From: Ophiostoma sp. CBS 140.51
Lineage: Eukaryota > Ascomycota > Sordariomycetes > Ophiostomatales > Ophiostomataceae
Reading direction: 5' to 3'
Length of the DNA stretch: 33,509 nt
Assembly: GCA_029298735.1 (NCBI GenBank)
Contig: JANSLP010000343.1
Location: 1-33,509, forward strand
A program made the position numbers and the translations under genes. The stretch's first letter is position 1; each line of letters opens with the position of its first letter. The notes under the pieces were generated by a model. The model saw only the letters and a program-made list of their open reading frames with translations, ran no database searches and had not been told where the DNA came from. Positions 11,013-20,110 of this stretch are shown in pieces.

Positions 11013-12869
11013 ATGTCGGAAACTCTCGATCTCGTCGTTGTCGGCGCCGGTTGGTTCGGCCTCTGTGCCGCCAAGACGCAGCGCCAGCTGCACCCCGAAG
11101 CCACCTTTGCTGTGCTCGATGCGGCGCCCACCGTTGGCGGCGTCTGGGCTGAGCACCGTCTGTACCCGGGCCTCAAGAGCAACAACATGCTGGGCACCTA
11201 CGAGTACCCCGATTTCCCCATGGACACGGAGACTTATGGTGTGAAGCCGGGCGAGCACATTCCAGGCGCCGTGGTGCACAAGTACCTGGTAGATTATGCG
11301 GAGCATTACGGCGTGGCTGCGCACTTCCGGGGAAGCACCAAGGTCGTGTCGGCAGAGATTATCGAGGAGGGTGGCTGGACGTTGACACTGGAGAAGGAGG
11401 GCAAGACGTCTATCCTCGTGGCACGGAAGCTGATTGTGGCCACAGGTCTCACATCGGAGCCGTTCCTGCCGCACATTGAGGGCCAAGAGACATTTGGCGC
11501 GCCTCTGTTCCATAGCCGGGATTTCCTGCAGCACGAGGATACGCTGGAGGTGCCTGAGACTGCTGAGGGTGCCGACAAGACGCACAAGAAGGTCGCCGTC
11601 TTTGGCGGTACCAAGTCGGCCTGGGACATGGTCTATGCCTACGCCTCCAAAGGCATTGAGGTCGAGTGGATTATCCGGTCGACAGGCCACGGTCCCATCT
11701 GGCAGGCGCCGCCTTATGTTACTCCTCTCAAGAAGTGGCTGGAGAAGCTGGTCATGACACGCATGCTGACGTGGTTCAGCCCGTGCATCTGGGGCGAGGC
11801 TGACGGCTACTCGGGCATGCGAGGCTTCTACCACGGCAGCGCCCTTGGCCGCAAGGTGACGGATACCTTCTGGTCGATCCTGGGTGGCGATGTGATTACG
11901 CTCAACAGGTACAGCGCGCACCCAGAGACGGCCAAGCTGCAGCCGTGGAGCGAGGCAATGTTCACGGCGTCGTCCTTTTCGATTCTCAACTACCCGACCG
12001 ACTTCTTTGATATTGTGCGCAACGGTACTGTGCGCATCCACATTGGCGAGATTGCCTCGCTGTCCGCCAAGACGGTCCACCTAGCCGATGGCACACGGCT
12101 AGCAGGTCTTTCCGCGCTGGCCTGTGCCACGGGCTGGAAACATGTGCCACCCATGAAGTTTTTGCCCGAGGGTATTGACAAGGACCTGGGGCTGCCGCAT
12201 CAGCCGGTCGCCGACGCCGAGGAGCCCGTGTGGAAGACGAGTGAGGTCCAGCGGGCTGACGACGAGATTCTGAAGCGGTTCCCGCGTCTCAAGAACCAGC
12301 CTGTCCAGAACAAGGCCTTGACTCCGCTCCTCGAGTCGGGCGGTCTTTCCAGCTCGGACGCTCTTACTCCGTCGACGCCGTTGACGCCGTATACGCTGTA
12401 CCGCTTCGTTCTGCCGCCGACTGAGCGGTTCGTGCGCCGCCGCGATATTGCTTTTGCTGGTGTGGTCATGAATTTTTCTATCCCCATGATGGCCCAGCTG
12501 CAGTCGTTGTGGATCTTGGCCCTTTTCGATGGGACACTCCCGTCCACCGTTGTGCCGCAGTCGTCGGATGCGTCATTTGACAAGAGCCTCACTAACCTCA
12601 AGTACACTACCGTCCTGACGTCTCGCTTTGGCAAGTGGCGCTATCCCGCTGGCCACGGCAGCCAGTTCCCCGATTTTGTCTTTGATGCCCTGCCGTACCT
12701 TGACCAGCTGCTTGGCGATCTGGGCCTGCCCATCTACCGCAAGGGCAGCGGCTTCCTGGCCGAGGCCACCTCGCCCTATGGTCCTGAGGACTACAAGGAG
12801 ATTGTGTCTGAGTGGCAGGCCAAGGTGAAGGAGAATTCGGCTGCGAGCGCTTCGGCTGCGAGCGCTTAA
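11013..12869 (+). CDS. FAD-dependent, NADPH-type flavin monooxygenase (FMO/BVMO-like)
   Basis: A single uninterrupted exon encodes 618 aa from an ATG in an optimal context (CCACCATG). Residues 11-16 (GAGWFG) after a beta-strand are the Rossmann FAD-binding motif. A second dinucleotide-binding segment begins near residue 194 (AVFGGTKSAWD), the usual NADPH site but with Thr/Ser in place of part of the GxGxxG pattern. Between them, around residues 162-172, lies an F-x-x-x-x-x-H-S-x-x-F segment resembling the FMO/Baeyer-Villiger fingerprint, with Ala where the second motif Gly is usual. Such enzymes insert one O2 atom into a soft heteroatom, an aromatic or a ketone; the substrate here is not predictable. 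Length is that of the larger fungal members. The C-terminus ends in a duplicated SAASA encoded by a 15-bp tandem repeat. It is convergent with a VAO-type oxidase, which hints at, but does not prove, a shared pathway. Confidence 0.9.
   Translation: MSETLDLVVVGAGWFGLCAAKTQRQLHPEATFAVLDAAPTVGGVWAEHRLYPGLKSNNMLGTYEYPDFPMDTETYGVKPGEHIPGAVVHKYLVDYAEHYGVAAHFRGSTKVVSAEIIEEGGWTLTLEKEGKTSILVARKLIVATGLTSEPFLPHIEGQETFGAPLFHSRDFLQHEDTLEVPETAEGADKTHKKVAVFGGTKSAWDMVYAYASKGIEVEWIIRSTGHGPIWQAPPYVTPLKKWLEKLVMTRMLTWFSPCIWGEADGYSGMRGFYHGSALGRKVTDTFWSILGGDVITLNRYSAHPETAKLQPWSEAMFTASSFSILNYPTDFFDIVRNGTVRIHIGEIASLSAKTVHLADGTRLAGLSALACATGWKHVPPMKFLPEGIDKDLGLPHQPVADAEEPVWKTSEVQRADDEILKRFPRLKNQPVQNKALTPLLESGGLSSSDALTPSTPLTPYTLYRFVLPPTERFVRRRDIAFAGVVMNFSIPMMAQLQSLWILALFDGTLPSTVVPQSSDASFDKSLTNLKYTTVLTSRFGKWRYPAGHGSQFPDFVFDALPYLDQLLGDLGLPIYRKGSGFLAEATSPYGPEDYKEIVSEWQAKVKENSAASASAASA
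12838..12867 (+). repeat. 15-bp tandem duplication at the C-terminus of the monooxygenase
   Basis: Two perfect copies of a 15-mer beginning TCGGCTGCG give the terminal residues SAASA-SAASA. Slippage-prone; probably variable among strains. Confidence 0.8.
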
Positions 12870-13331
12870 ATGTGAGTGGTGTCGGTCGACGTGTGGAGAG
12901 CATGAGTTGATATCCTTTTGATTTTCTTTCGTTGGTGGAGCGTTTTGTTCAAACTCAGTGTGGCCCGTCTCCTTTTATTCAAAGTAAATAGTAAATTATT
13001 GTTTAGAATACGACTATTGTATTTAAATATCGTGCAAGCATTTCACCTCGGCCATTGTTGAAACGACATTTGGAGCCGCTATTGGCACATAAATATCAAG
13101 AGCAATTTGTGGCTATGGAATTTATTTCTGCTATCTGTTGACATTTCTCTTTGACTTAAGCCGTACCAATCATAATTTTATTTCAATTATACCTCTATTT
13201 ACTTCAGGCGGAAGTAAACCGTCTCTCTCAAAATTTGTATGGGTGCACTTATTTTGATGTCGCTACTATCACGGCAACACGGAGCGCCTTCATAAATACA
13301 CTTTGCGATGGCTCCTTCAACAATCACAAAT
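12870..13331. other. AT-rich stretch between monooxygenase and tRNA-Ala
   Basis: Contains the 3' flank of the monooxygenase gene and no open frame of note. Clearly more AT-rich than the preceding coding sequence. Confidence 0.6.
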
Positions 13332-13431
13332 GGGCTTGTGGTTTAGTGGTATAATTTTCCCTTAGCATCACGTGACACGTCACATGGTCTAATACTGGGA
13401 AAGGTCCTGGGTTCGATTCCCAGCAAGTCCA
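13332..13431 (+). tRNA. tRNA-Ala(AGC): tRNA-Ala (anticodon AGC) with 28-nt intron
   Basis: Acceptor stem GGGCTTG/CAAGTCC (13332-13338 with 13424-13430) includes the G3-U70 pair, the main alanine identity element, with discriminator A13431. Anticodon stem TTCCC/GGGAA (13357-13361, 13397-13401) and mature loop TTAGCAT place AGC at 13364-13366. The intron, 13368-13395, sits at the canonical position after base 37. T stem CTGGG/CCCAG with loop TTCGATT is perfect. The intron contains a CACGTG hexamer. A T-run at 13432-13437 terminates transcription. Confidence 0.96.
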
Positions 13432-13437
13432 TTTTTT
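13432..13437 (+). terminator. RNA polymerase III T-run terminator of tRNA-Ala
   Basis: Six T residues directly follow the discriminator base. Confidence 0.8.
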
Positions 13438-13621
13438 GTCTTTATTTAATTTTTGTTTGAAATCTGTTTGCTGCCAACGTCATGTGTATTTTTTGTTTGA
13501 TTTTTTATCATAAGTGTCCGCTTTTGCTTGTCCTGTGTTCGATCTCATGTCTGCTTTCCCCCACAAAGAGCGGATGTCTTTCAAGTAACCTGTCCCCTGC
13601 CTGTTTGTTTACTTTTCTTAT

Positions 13622-13627
13622 TTTATT
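13622..13627 (-). promoter_or_regulatory. Candidate poly(A) signal of the VAO-type gene
   Basis: AATAAA on the minus strand about 55 nt beyond the stop codon at 13681. Its position suits 3' end formation before the tRNA-Ala gene, although fungal signals are often degenerate. Confidence 0.45.
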
Positions 13628-13680
13628 CCTCTATTCATTGAGTCCGAGGACGGGATAGATGAGAAAGTGCCACCGCATCA

Positions 13681-15667
13681 TTACTTTTCCGACCGACCAC
13701 CAACACTTGCACCCTCCGACTTCTCTCCACTCTCTCTTGTCATCTCCCATCCTCTACCTCTGTACTGTGCCGGCCAGATGCCACAGCGCCCAGGTGCCAG
13801 GATGCCATTGGGATCAAGAGCGTCCTTGAGCGTCTCGTGCATCTTCATCAGAGAGTTGCCGTTCCAGCTGTACGTTCCGGCCACCTGGTCCATCAAGACC
13901 AGGTGCGTCCGGTACTCGCCATAACCGAGAGCTGCCGCATCGTCGACCATATCGCGGAGACAGGCCAGTGCTGCTGCTTTCTTTGAGGCCGATGTCCGGT
14001 CAAAGACGATTTCAACAATGAGGTGCATCTCCCGAAGACCGACACAAAAGGCCGGGAAGAAGTCAATGCCATGCTCGGCGTGTCTTTTGCGGGCCAACTC
14101 ATAGAGCGTCGAGGCATCAGCACCGCGAATGGGGCTCACTGGCGAAAACGCAATATGCGACCCATTGGGCACCCACTGGCACCAGCGGAGCTCGTGCAGA
14201 TCGGGTGTGCCAGACGCAATCTTGTCGCGGGACCAAAAGTACTCGTCGGCCGGGAAAGTGGACGTGTCGACTTTCTGGCAGCCGGGGATCTTGCGGAAGG
14301 CTGCGTCAATGGCTGCCAGTTTAGGTGCGCGGGCCTCGGGCGGGCCGTAAGCCGTGCCGTAGTATGCCCAAGTATGGTCGCCGGCTGGGAAGGTAGCGGC
14401 TTCTTTGTGAATGATATCCTCCGGCACGAGACCGTCAACAGGCTCATAGTACTTGGACCGTGGATAGCCACGAACGGCAACAGCTTGAGTGACGTGACGG
14501 AGTTGCGCAACGTTTTCAAGAATGTTGCGGATGCGCAGCGGACGAATGATTTCGATCTGAGGGAGACGGGTAAGAATATTAACCTGGTCAGGAAATAGTA
14601 GCAATGAAGAAAAGGTAACTTACCAGCTGTGCAAGATCTTCCTCTTTTTGGAATGTGTACAGCTGGATGTGTCAGCAAGTGATATTACGATTTTTTGATT
14701 TCTTGTTGACTTACAAAACTCTCGTGGCCGCCCGGGTTTGGCATCAGAGTCATACCCATCTTGGTCACGATGCCAAAGTTGGACTGCGAAAAGATGCCAT
14801 CGGAGAAGGGGCCGAAGCCATATGGGAAGGCTTGCCAGGTATTGTTACCTGGAAGCGCGCCCATGCCCGTCCGAACAACTTCACCTGTTGGCAGCACCAC
14901 TTCGAGACCAGAGTGTGTGGCCCAATGGTCACCGTAGGGAGTGTAACCGACGCCACGGTCGACTGTGTTGCCAATCACAGATCCGCCGCCAAGGTCAGGC
15001 ACGTCAACCCACAGTTCGTCACCAAGACCGCGTGCCTGGATCTCGTCATGCAGCGCGTAGAATGATACTCCTGGTTCAACGAGGCAGGTAAAGTCGTCAG
15101 CGCTGATGTCGAGAATCTTCCTCATGCGGCGGCCGAGATCAACGACTACCGAACCACGAACGCGAGGAGCGGCGCCGCCGTATCCCACTGATAGAGGGTG
15201 AGCAAGAGGAATCAATTAAGAGGGTCAACAGGGAACTCACAGTTTCTCCCCATGGAGATGGGAAAGATGGGTATGAGGTGCTTGTTGGCCCAGCGCACGA
15301 CAGCTTGCACATCCTCTGTGCTTCCGGGGTAGACAACGGCCGAGGCGACAAATTCCTCGTCGTCAAGGATTGTCATCATGTCGTGCGTGTTGGGATGCTC
15401 CATGTACCAGCCATCCTTTAGAGCTTGGTCGACAACCTCAACGTGCTCGCTGCCCAACTGACCACGCAGATCGTCCATGGCTGTCTTGAATGTTTCGGTC
15501 GTCACGCCCACGGGCAAAGCAGGCACAGCACGCCGACGCGGGATATTTGTGTCGGCGCCGGCATTGTCCTTTAGCTGATAGACGGCCGCCTTTGTGGCAC
15601 GGGCTTTGTCCAAAAGGTAGACAGGGATGCCCGAGTGCGTCTCGGGGAGTGTGGGAACGTCGGTCAT
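13681..15667 (-). CDS. Vanillyl-alcohol-oxidase-type 4-phenol oxidase (FAD)
   Basis: Exons 15667-15241, 15187-14715, 14662-14624 (39 nt) and 14556-13681 encode 604 aa. All three introns (53, 52, 67 nt) have GTGAGT/GTAAGT donors and CAG acceptors. The product aligns throughout with Penicillium simplicissimum VAO, which oxidises 4-substituted phenols such as vanillyl alcohol or eugenol with O2, giving H2O2. Equivalents of the active-site residues are present: Tyr145 (VAO Tyr108), Asp207 (Asp170), Tyr528 and Arg529 (503/504), and His447, equivalent to the FAD-linking His422. The residue matching His61, which assists flavinylation, is Met98. The 16-residue oligomerisation loop after GMGALP is absent. 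The C-terminus extends about 20 residues past the VAO end and finishes SEK, not the WKL peroxisomal-type end. It converges on the monooxygenase gene. Aromatic catabolism is the likely role; exact substrate unknown. Confidence 0.9.
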
Positions 15668-15756
15668 GTTGGGATAGTGAGTGGATGTGATATTGATGAT
15701 GATTCAATAAATACTACACCGAGCCAATTGCAATCTCAAAACAATTTACTTCCTCC

Positions 15757-15765
15757 TTATTTATA
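15757..15765 (-). promoter_or_regulatory. TATA-like box of the VAO-type gene
   Basis: TATAAATAA on the minus strand, about 90 nt upstream of the ATG at 15667. A short CA-rich leader follows. Fits a regulated core promoter. Confidence 0.5.
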
Positions 15766-16087
15766 CCATGTACATTTATCGGCTTCATTATGGTCGATGC
15801 TTGGCTTTACCCCGCGAGCGGCAGCATCTGCCGACAAGCGAAACGCCAATGTTGGGGAAGATGGCTACCGATGTGTACGAGTCTCTTGATTTTAGTGTTA
15901 TTTTCTGCGCAACGGTTGGAGACATTGGAGACATTTTCCGTTCAATTGCCAATTGGAACTGGGCATGTCCAATAGTAGGACGCAGCAAAACAGAACTAAC
16001 AACGTACAAGGGCGTGTAAGTCAATGAAAGAGCTGCGCTAAGATTTCCAGATAAACACAGAGCATTGATTATGGTCAATCTCTACAA
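15766..16087. promoter_or_regulatory. Upstream region of the VAO-type gene
   Basis: AT-rich non-coding DNA between the TATA-like box and the mobile element. No open frame supported. Regulatory sites for the oxidase gene would lie here. Confidence 0.4.
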
Positions 16088-16095
16088 TAAAACAA
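16088..16095 (+). repeat. Target-site duplication, left copy (TAAAACAA)
   Basis: Eight-bp direct repeat abutting the left terminal inverted repeat; identical to 16531-16538. Confidence 0.85.
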
Positions 16096-16530
16096 GAGAC
16101 TGGCTATCAGGACATCACGTTTGCTGCCATGGGACATCAAAGGCCCGCCTTTTAGTCATCTTTCCAGCAGAACTCAAAAGTGAATTCTGACAATGAAAAT
16201 GATGTCGTGTATAACAGTCTTTTCGACAACTGGGATGGTTTGATTTTAGTATAAGCAGAGGGGATTTTGAATTAAGAGCCTCTATCTAACGACGTAGTCC
16301 TAGAGTCGGAATATCGACGATAATATATTTGTTCTCTCTTTATTTACTTTGCTACTTTTCTGTGTTTAAAACAATTCTTTACGTTTCCACGCGAGTCGCA
16401 GGCCTACCCTCTTTTGCAGGTAGCACCGCACTGCCAGAAGTCACTTCTGGACTCGGTTGGGAAGATGACAAATAAAAGCGGGCTTTTGAAGTCCCATGGC
16501 AGCAAACGTGGTGTCCTGATAGCTAGTCTC
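16096..16530. mobile_element. 435-bp MITE-like element with long terminal inverted repeats (hAT-type by TSD length)
   Basis: The left end starts GAGACTGGCTATC and the right end is its near inverse (GATAGCTAGTCTC). The inverted arms run from 16096 to about 16196 and from about 16421 to 16530. The outer ~45 bp match almost perfectly; further in, similarity continues with small indels and mainly transition differences. The element is flanked by identical TAAAACAA octamers. It has no open frame, so it is non-autonomous. An 8-bp duplication is characteristic of hAT elements (also P and some Merlin elements). The GAGACT terminus differs from the usual CAG-type hAT end, so superfamily is inferred from TSD length only. 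It sits about 430 bp upstream of the VAO-type gene. Confidence 0.8.
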
Positions 16531-16538
16531 TAAAACAA
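16531..16538 (+). repeat. Target-site duplication, right copy (TAAAACAA)
   Basis: Identical to 16088-16095 and directly adjacent to the right terminal inverted repeat. Confidence 0.85.
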
Positions 16539-17177
16539 AATAAGAGCTTCAATCATCTTGATCTGTCTCGGTTTTCAATCTCGATTCTGCGGCCTCCAGC
16601 CTGTTAAGGCCGAGCTACAAGGGTTGCGATCCATACCGTTGGCTCAGAACAAGAGGGGGAGACCCCTGTTCCGCCCCATCCGCCGTGGCCAGTGACACAT
16701 CGTGAGTTCATGTTCAGGACGACGTAGACAACCCGACGGCGTTTATTTGTTTTCACCGTTAATAGTTTCACTACTGACAATACAAAGAATTTACCATTCT
16801 CTTTACCTTTTTGGTTATTTATCTTGTAATTGCACAAGACCATAGGCTCAAAAGTCGTATTCACGAAGCAGCCCTAGTACTCATTTGAAAACGAAAGCAT
16901 TGACTTTTGAATTTGAACTACCCACCATATCATGTAATACATCATACGCCGTAGTATTCCTCAACTCCAAGCTCCCCGTAGATAGCTTAATAAAAAACAA
17001 GACCCATATCAGAAACCCACAATCAAATAAATCCCGTACCGGAAGCCCAAAATCAGCCACCTTGCCAGTTGTCCAAAACCGTAAACGCCGTCCATTTTCT
17101 CCGCAAAAGTTACCATGTGATCCTACAGTTCCAAGGCTACAAGCTCCTTTTTTTGTGTTTGTTATTTACGTCCCCTG
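16539..17177. other. Intergenic stretch, no gene supported
   Basis: AT-rich DNA between the mobile element and the stop codon of the Ser/Pro-rich protein gene; should include that gene's 3' UTR. Nothing else recognised. Confidence 0.55.
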
Positions 17178-18053
17178 TCATCGCTGTTGACCAGTGCCTT
17201 TCTGCTTCGTGTCTTGGCTGCTACCACTGCTGCCGCTGGCGCCTTCGGAGATGGAACCCTTGCCCCTCCGTCGCATCATATACGCTCTTGCTGCCTGGAC
17301 TACGTGTAGATGTTAGCAACAATACGATATAAACGGGAATTTTGACATTGAGGGGGAGGAGAACTCACGTTGTGCCTCTACTTTGGTCATGCTGCCTGGC
17401 TCACGTTCACGTGGTGAGTAGCTGCTCGTTTGAGCAGGTTGCGCCACCTGGACACACTGTTCATCACCATGCACGGCACATTGCACAGCAGGATGGCCTT
17501 GATTGCTTGTTGTTGGCTGTTTGCCCTTCATGTGGCTGTCTGAGTTATTCTTGTTGTCACAGCAGGCACAGAACGCTTGGTTGGATGGAATTTGTGAGAC
17601 CTCGGGCGTCTCCTCCCGTGGTATGCGGGGCGTGCTAGGCATTGTGGTGGCGGCTGATGATGATGATGATGGTGAGGAGGTGACGGAAGCGGCCGATACG
17701 GTTGGCCATGCCATTCGTCTCGTTGCTGTAGGCGGACTGGCCGGAGGGCTTGGTGCAGCTGGTGGCGACAAGGGCGACGGAGCCGAGGACAAAAATGCAC
17801 GGGCAGCGCGAAGAGCGGCACTTGGCCGGCGGTGGTGACGATTGGCGTGAGCGGTCGATCGGCCGGATGAAGGCGGCGTTGGAATAAACGAAGAGGACAA
17901 GTGTGAGAACGCTTCGGTAGATGCTCGTGTCGGAACGCCGGGCGTTTGCGGCGGCGTGTCCGTTTTGCTACCGGTGCGATCGCTTTGGCTCGACTTGTCC
18001 CTGGTCGGTGTGCCGTGCTGCGCGGCGGTAGCGTCGTCGTTTCGTGGTGCCAT
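17178..18053 (-). CDS. Hypothetical Ser/Pro/Thr-rich protein
   Basis: Two exons, 18053-17369 and 17299-17178, give 268 aa. The 69-nt intron (17300-17368) has a GTGAGT donor, a GCTAAC branch site and a TAG acceptor. Reading through it would replace the end with a random tail, while splicing gives a charged segment (MTKVEAQLQAARAYMMRRR) and a polar Ser/Gly/Gln-rich C-terminus. The first ~150 residues are low-complexity Ser, Pro, Thr and Ala with a poly-Ser stretch, probably disordered. A middle segment has a CxCC cluster followed by scattered Cys and His (about residues 163-206); it could bind metal but matches no zinc finger I know. The helical MTKVEAQ... segment looks like the conserved core. 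There is no signal peptide or membrane helix. Start context is good (A at -3, G at +4). Function not recognised. Confidence 0.65.
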
Positions 18054-18850
18054 TTTTTTGGTGTGTGTGGTGTTGAAGAATATAGTTGTTGGAGAGTCAA
18101 ATATGACAGCGGTTGTTTATTCGAAAGGTGGTTAGGTCGGCAATAAATAGCTGCGGCGGGTTGTTTGTATAATCAGAGGTGAAAGATAGAATGGATAATG
18201 TTTGCTGTAAACAAAATACAACGCAAATTTAAATCCAATTCAAACAATGGATGTAAGTAAACCAACAGAAAAAAAGCATGAAGATGCAGGGCTGAAGGCT
18301 GCAAGAGATGACAAACAAGGTCCCTTTTCTACTCTGGACCACGAGTCATCGTGGCTGTCAAGAAAGGCGCCCAATTGTCGACGAGTTGGTCGACAAGGCG
18401 CGCCTAAAAGAATATCCTTGGCAACTTGGCAGACCACCCCAACAAACGCCTGCTCAGTGCTCAATCTGCAGTGCTCAGTCTTGCTGCATTGTGTCTTGTT
18501 TCTCTCTTTCTTGTCTCCTGCAGGTCCCGTGTAAATGGGAGGACGCCAACAAGGCACGGGGCGCCCCCTGTCGCCCTCCAGAAGAGACCCGGAAAACGCG
18601 GGAGTCAGCAAGTAGCCCCATGCAGCCTCTGCGTTTTCTCGTGGCATTTTTGGGGCATTTCGACTTCAGGTCGTCGCCACAAAATTTAGGTAGCCGCAGC
18701 AGTGGCAGGGGTCGTTTTTGAAATAAGTTTGCGGCGCTCTTCCTCTTCAGTATGTTTTGAGTCGCAGGCGGGCGCCGACGCAAGGCTATGCCACCCTGAG
18801 GCTCAAGGTGGCTCCTCTTCTCCTCCCTTCTGACCAATGAGCACAACGGA
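18054..18850. other. Intergenic stretch upstream of the Ser/Pro-rich gene
   Basis: No gene supported. Includes a GC-richer segment (about 18350-18620) with overlapping short frames on both strands and a small inverted repeat at 18375-18396. Confidence 0.45.
18375..18396. repeat. Inverted repeat TTGTCGAC-6-GTCGACAA
   Basis: Perfect 8-bp arms around the spacer GAGTTG, with further partly matching GGCGC blocks outside each arm. Could form a hairpin in RNA or bind a dimeric regulator. Confidence 0.5.
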
Positions 18851-20110
18851 GGCCTTTTTTTCCCTCCCTTCTTTTCACTGCGGCGCTCTGTAATTCTGTG
18901 TTTCTGTTTCCTTTCCTGATTCGACCATGCACTGCGATGGGTGCGATCAGCCTAACGGGACAAGGCTGCCAGGTGCATATTGTCTCCATTGTTCTTGGCC
19001 TTTTCTTTTTCTTTCCTCCACTTTCTCTCTGTTTTATCTCTAGTTCGATCTCTCTTCCGGGATTTTCAAGAGGCCTCGTTTCATTCGTTCTATTAGACGC
19101 GGTCATGCGTCTTATTTTGTCGAGTTTAGCCCTATCGACCCTCTTTCTTTATGTTCTCCCCTGCTTGCACAGGGCGATCTCACCTAAACATGTCTTTTGC
19201 CGCCTCGTAGGGCTCCGTCTAGATAGTTCGCCAAGTCAACAAGACTCGATCAACACTCCACAAACAGCCGCCGCAGCCGCCGTCAAAATGTCCAGAGCGT
19301 GGCTTTGTTTCCTGTCAAGCAAGTGTGCCATCTAGCCATATCCCAGTCTGACCGGCCTGGTCAAGGGTGCTCCCGCAATTTGCCACTTGCCGCCTCTCTC
19401 TCCGCCGTCTCCCCGTTCTGCCTGGAGCACGGAGTGCCTACTTACTTTCCTTGCCCTCTAATAAAAGTCGTGCATCCTTTGCCTCATCTCGTGAGAACTA
19501 GCAGGCGACTGAATCGTGCATGCGAGTCAGGTTATACCCAAGATACCCACATTGATGATTAAAAAGTCAATTCACGTACGTCGTACTGCCAGACTGTGTT
19601 GTTGAGTTCATCGACAAGTTCATGGCCCACTTGCTTTACATATTCCCAAGAAAATGCGTTCAAGTGAGTGTGGCGCAGTCAAAGCAACGGATTATCTTAG
19701 TCTTGAAAATCAAGTCGTAGCCACACAAAAGAGGTCCACCATTGGGCAATCCAAATCATGTCTCTCTATCCTTTTTCTTCTCTGTCTAATTGCTAGTCCT
19801 CGACAGTAAACAGCAGAGTTAACGTATCGTTCCTCATTTGTATTAAGTCTTAGAATTACCCTCTTTTTTTTTAACCGCAAGGTCTCAGCCTTCCACGACA
19901 AAAAAAAACTTTTTTTTCTTCCTCCATAACTTTAAACAATGGCACAACTGGACATTCGTTTATGGTCTTTATTGACTTCGTATGGAGTAGTAACAGTTGT
20001 ATTCATCCTGGTTGGTTGTTGATGAGCCAAGAAAGGTCCACCAAAAAGCCCCTAGTCCATAGACCCTACATAGACTAGAATAAGTCCCCGGGATATACCG
20101 GAATATAAAC
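18851..20110. other. Intergenic stretch with plus-strand promoter-like tract
   Basis: From about 18855 to 19190 the plus strand is strongly T/C-rich. A CA-rich leader then ends in GTCAAAATG at 19286-19290, a strong start context, but the frame closes after 15 codons (19288-19335). No downstream exon is recognisable. The rest (19340-20110) is ordinary AT-rich DNA. A lost gene, an upstream micro-ORF or a non-coding RNA start are possible readings. Confidence 0.35.

Noticed and set aside
10947..12080. Minus-strand 377-codon frame antisense to the monooxygenase
   Set aside because: Shadow of a GC-rich coding sequence; the plus strand has an unmistakable FAD-binding enzyme.
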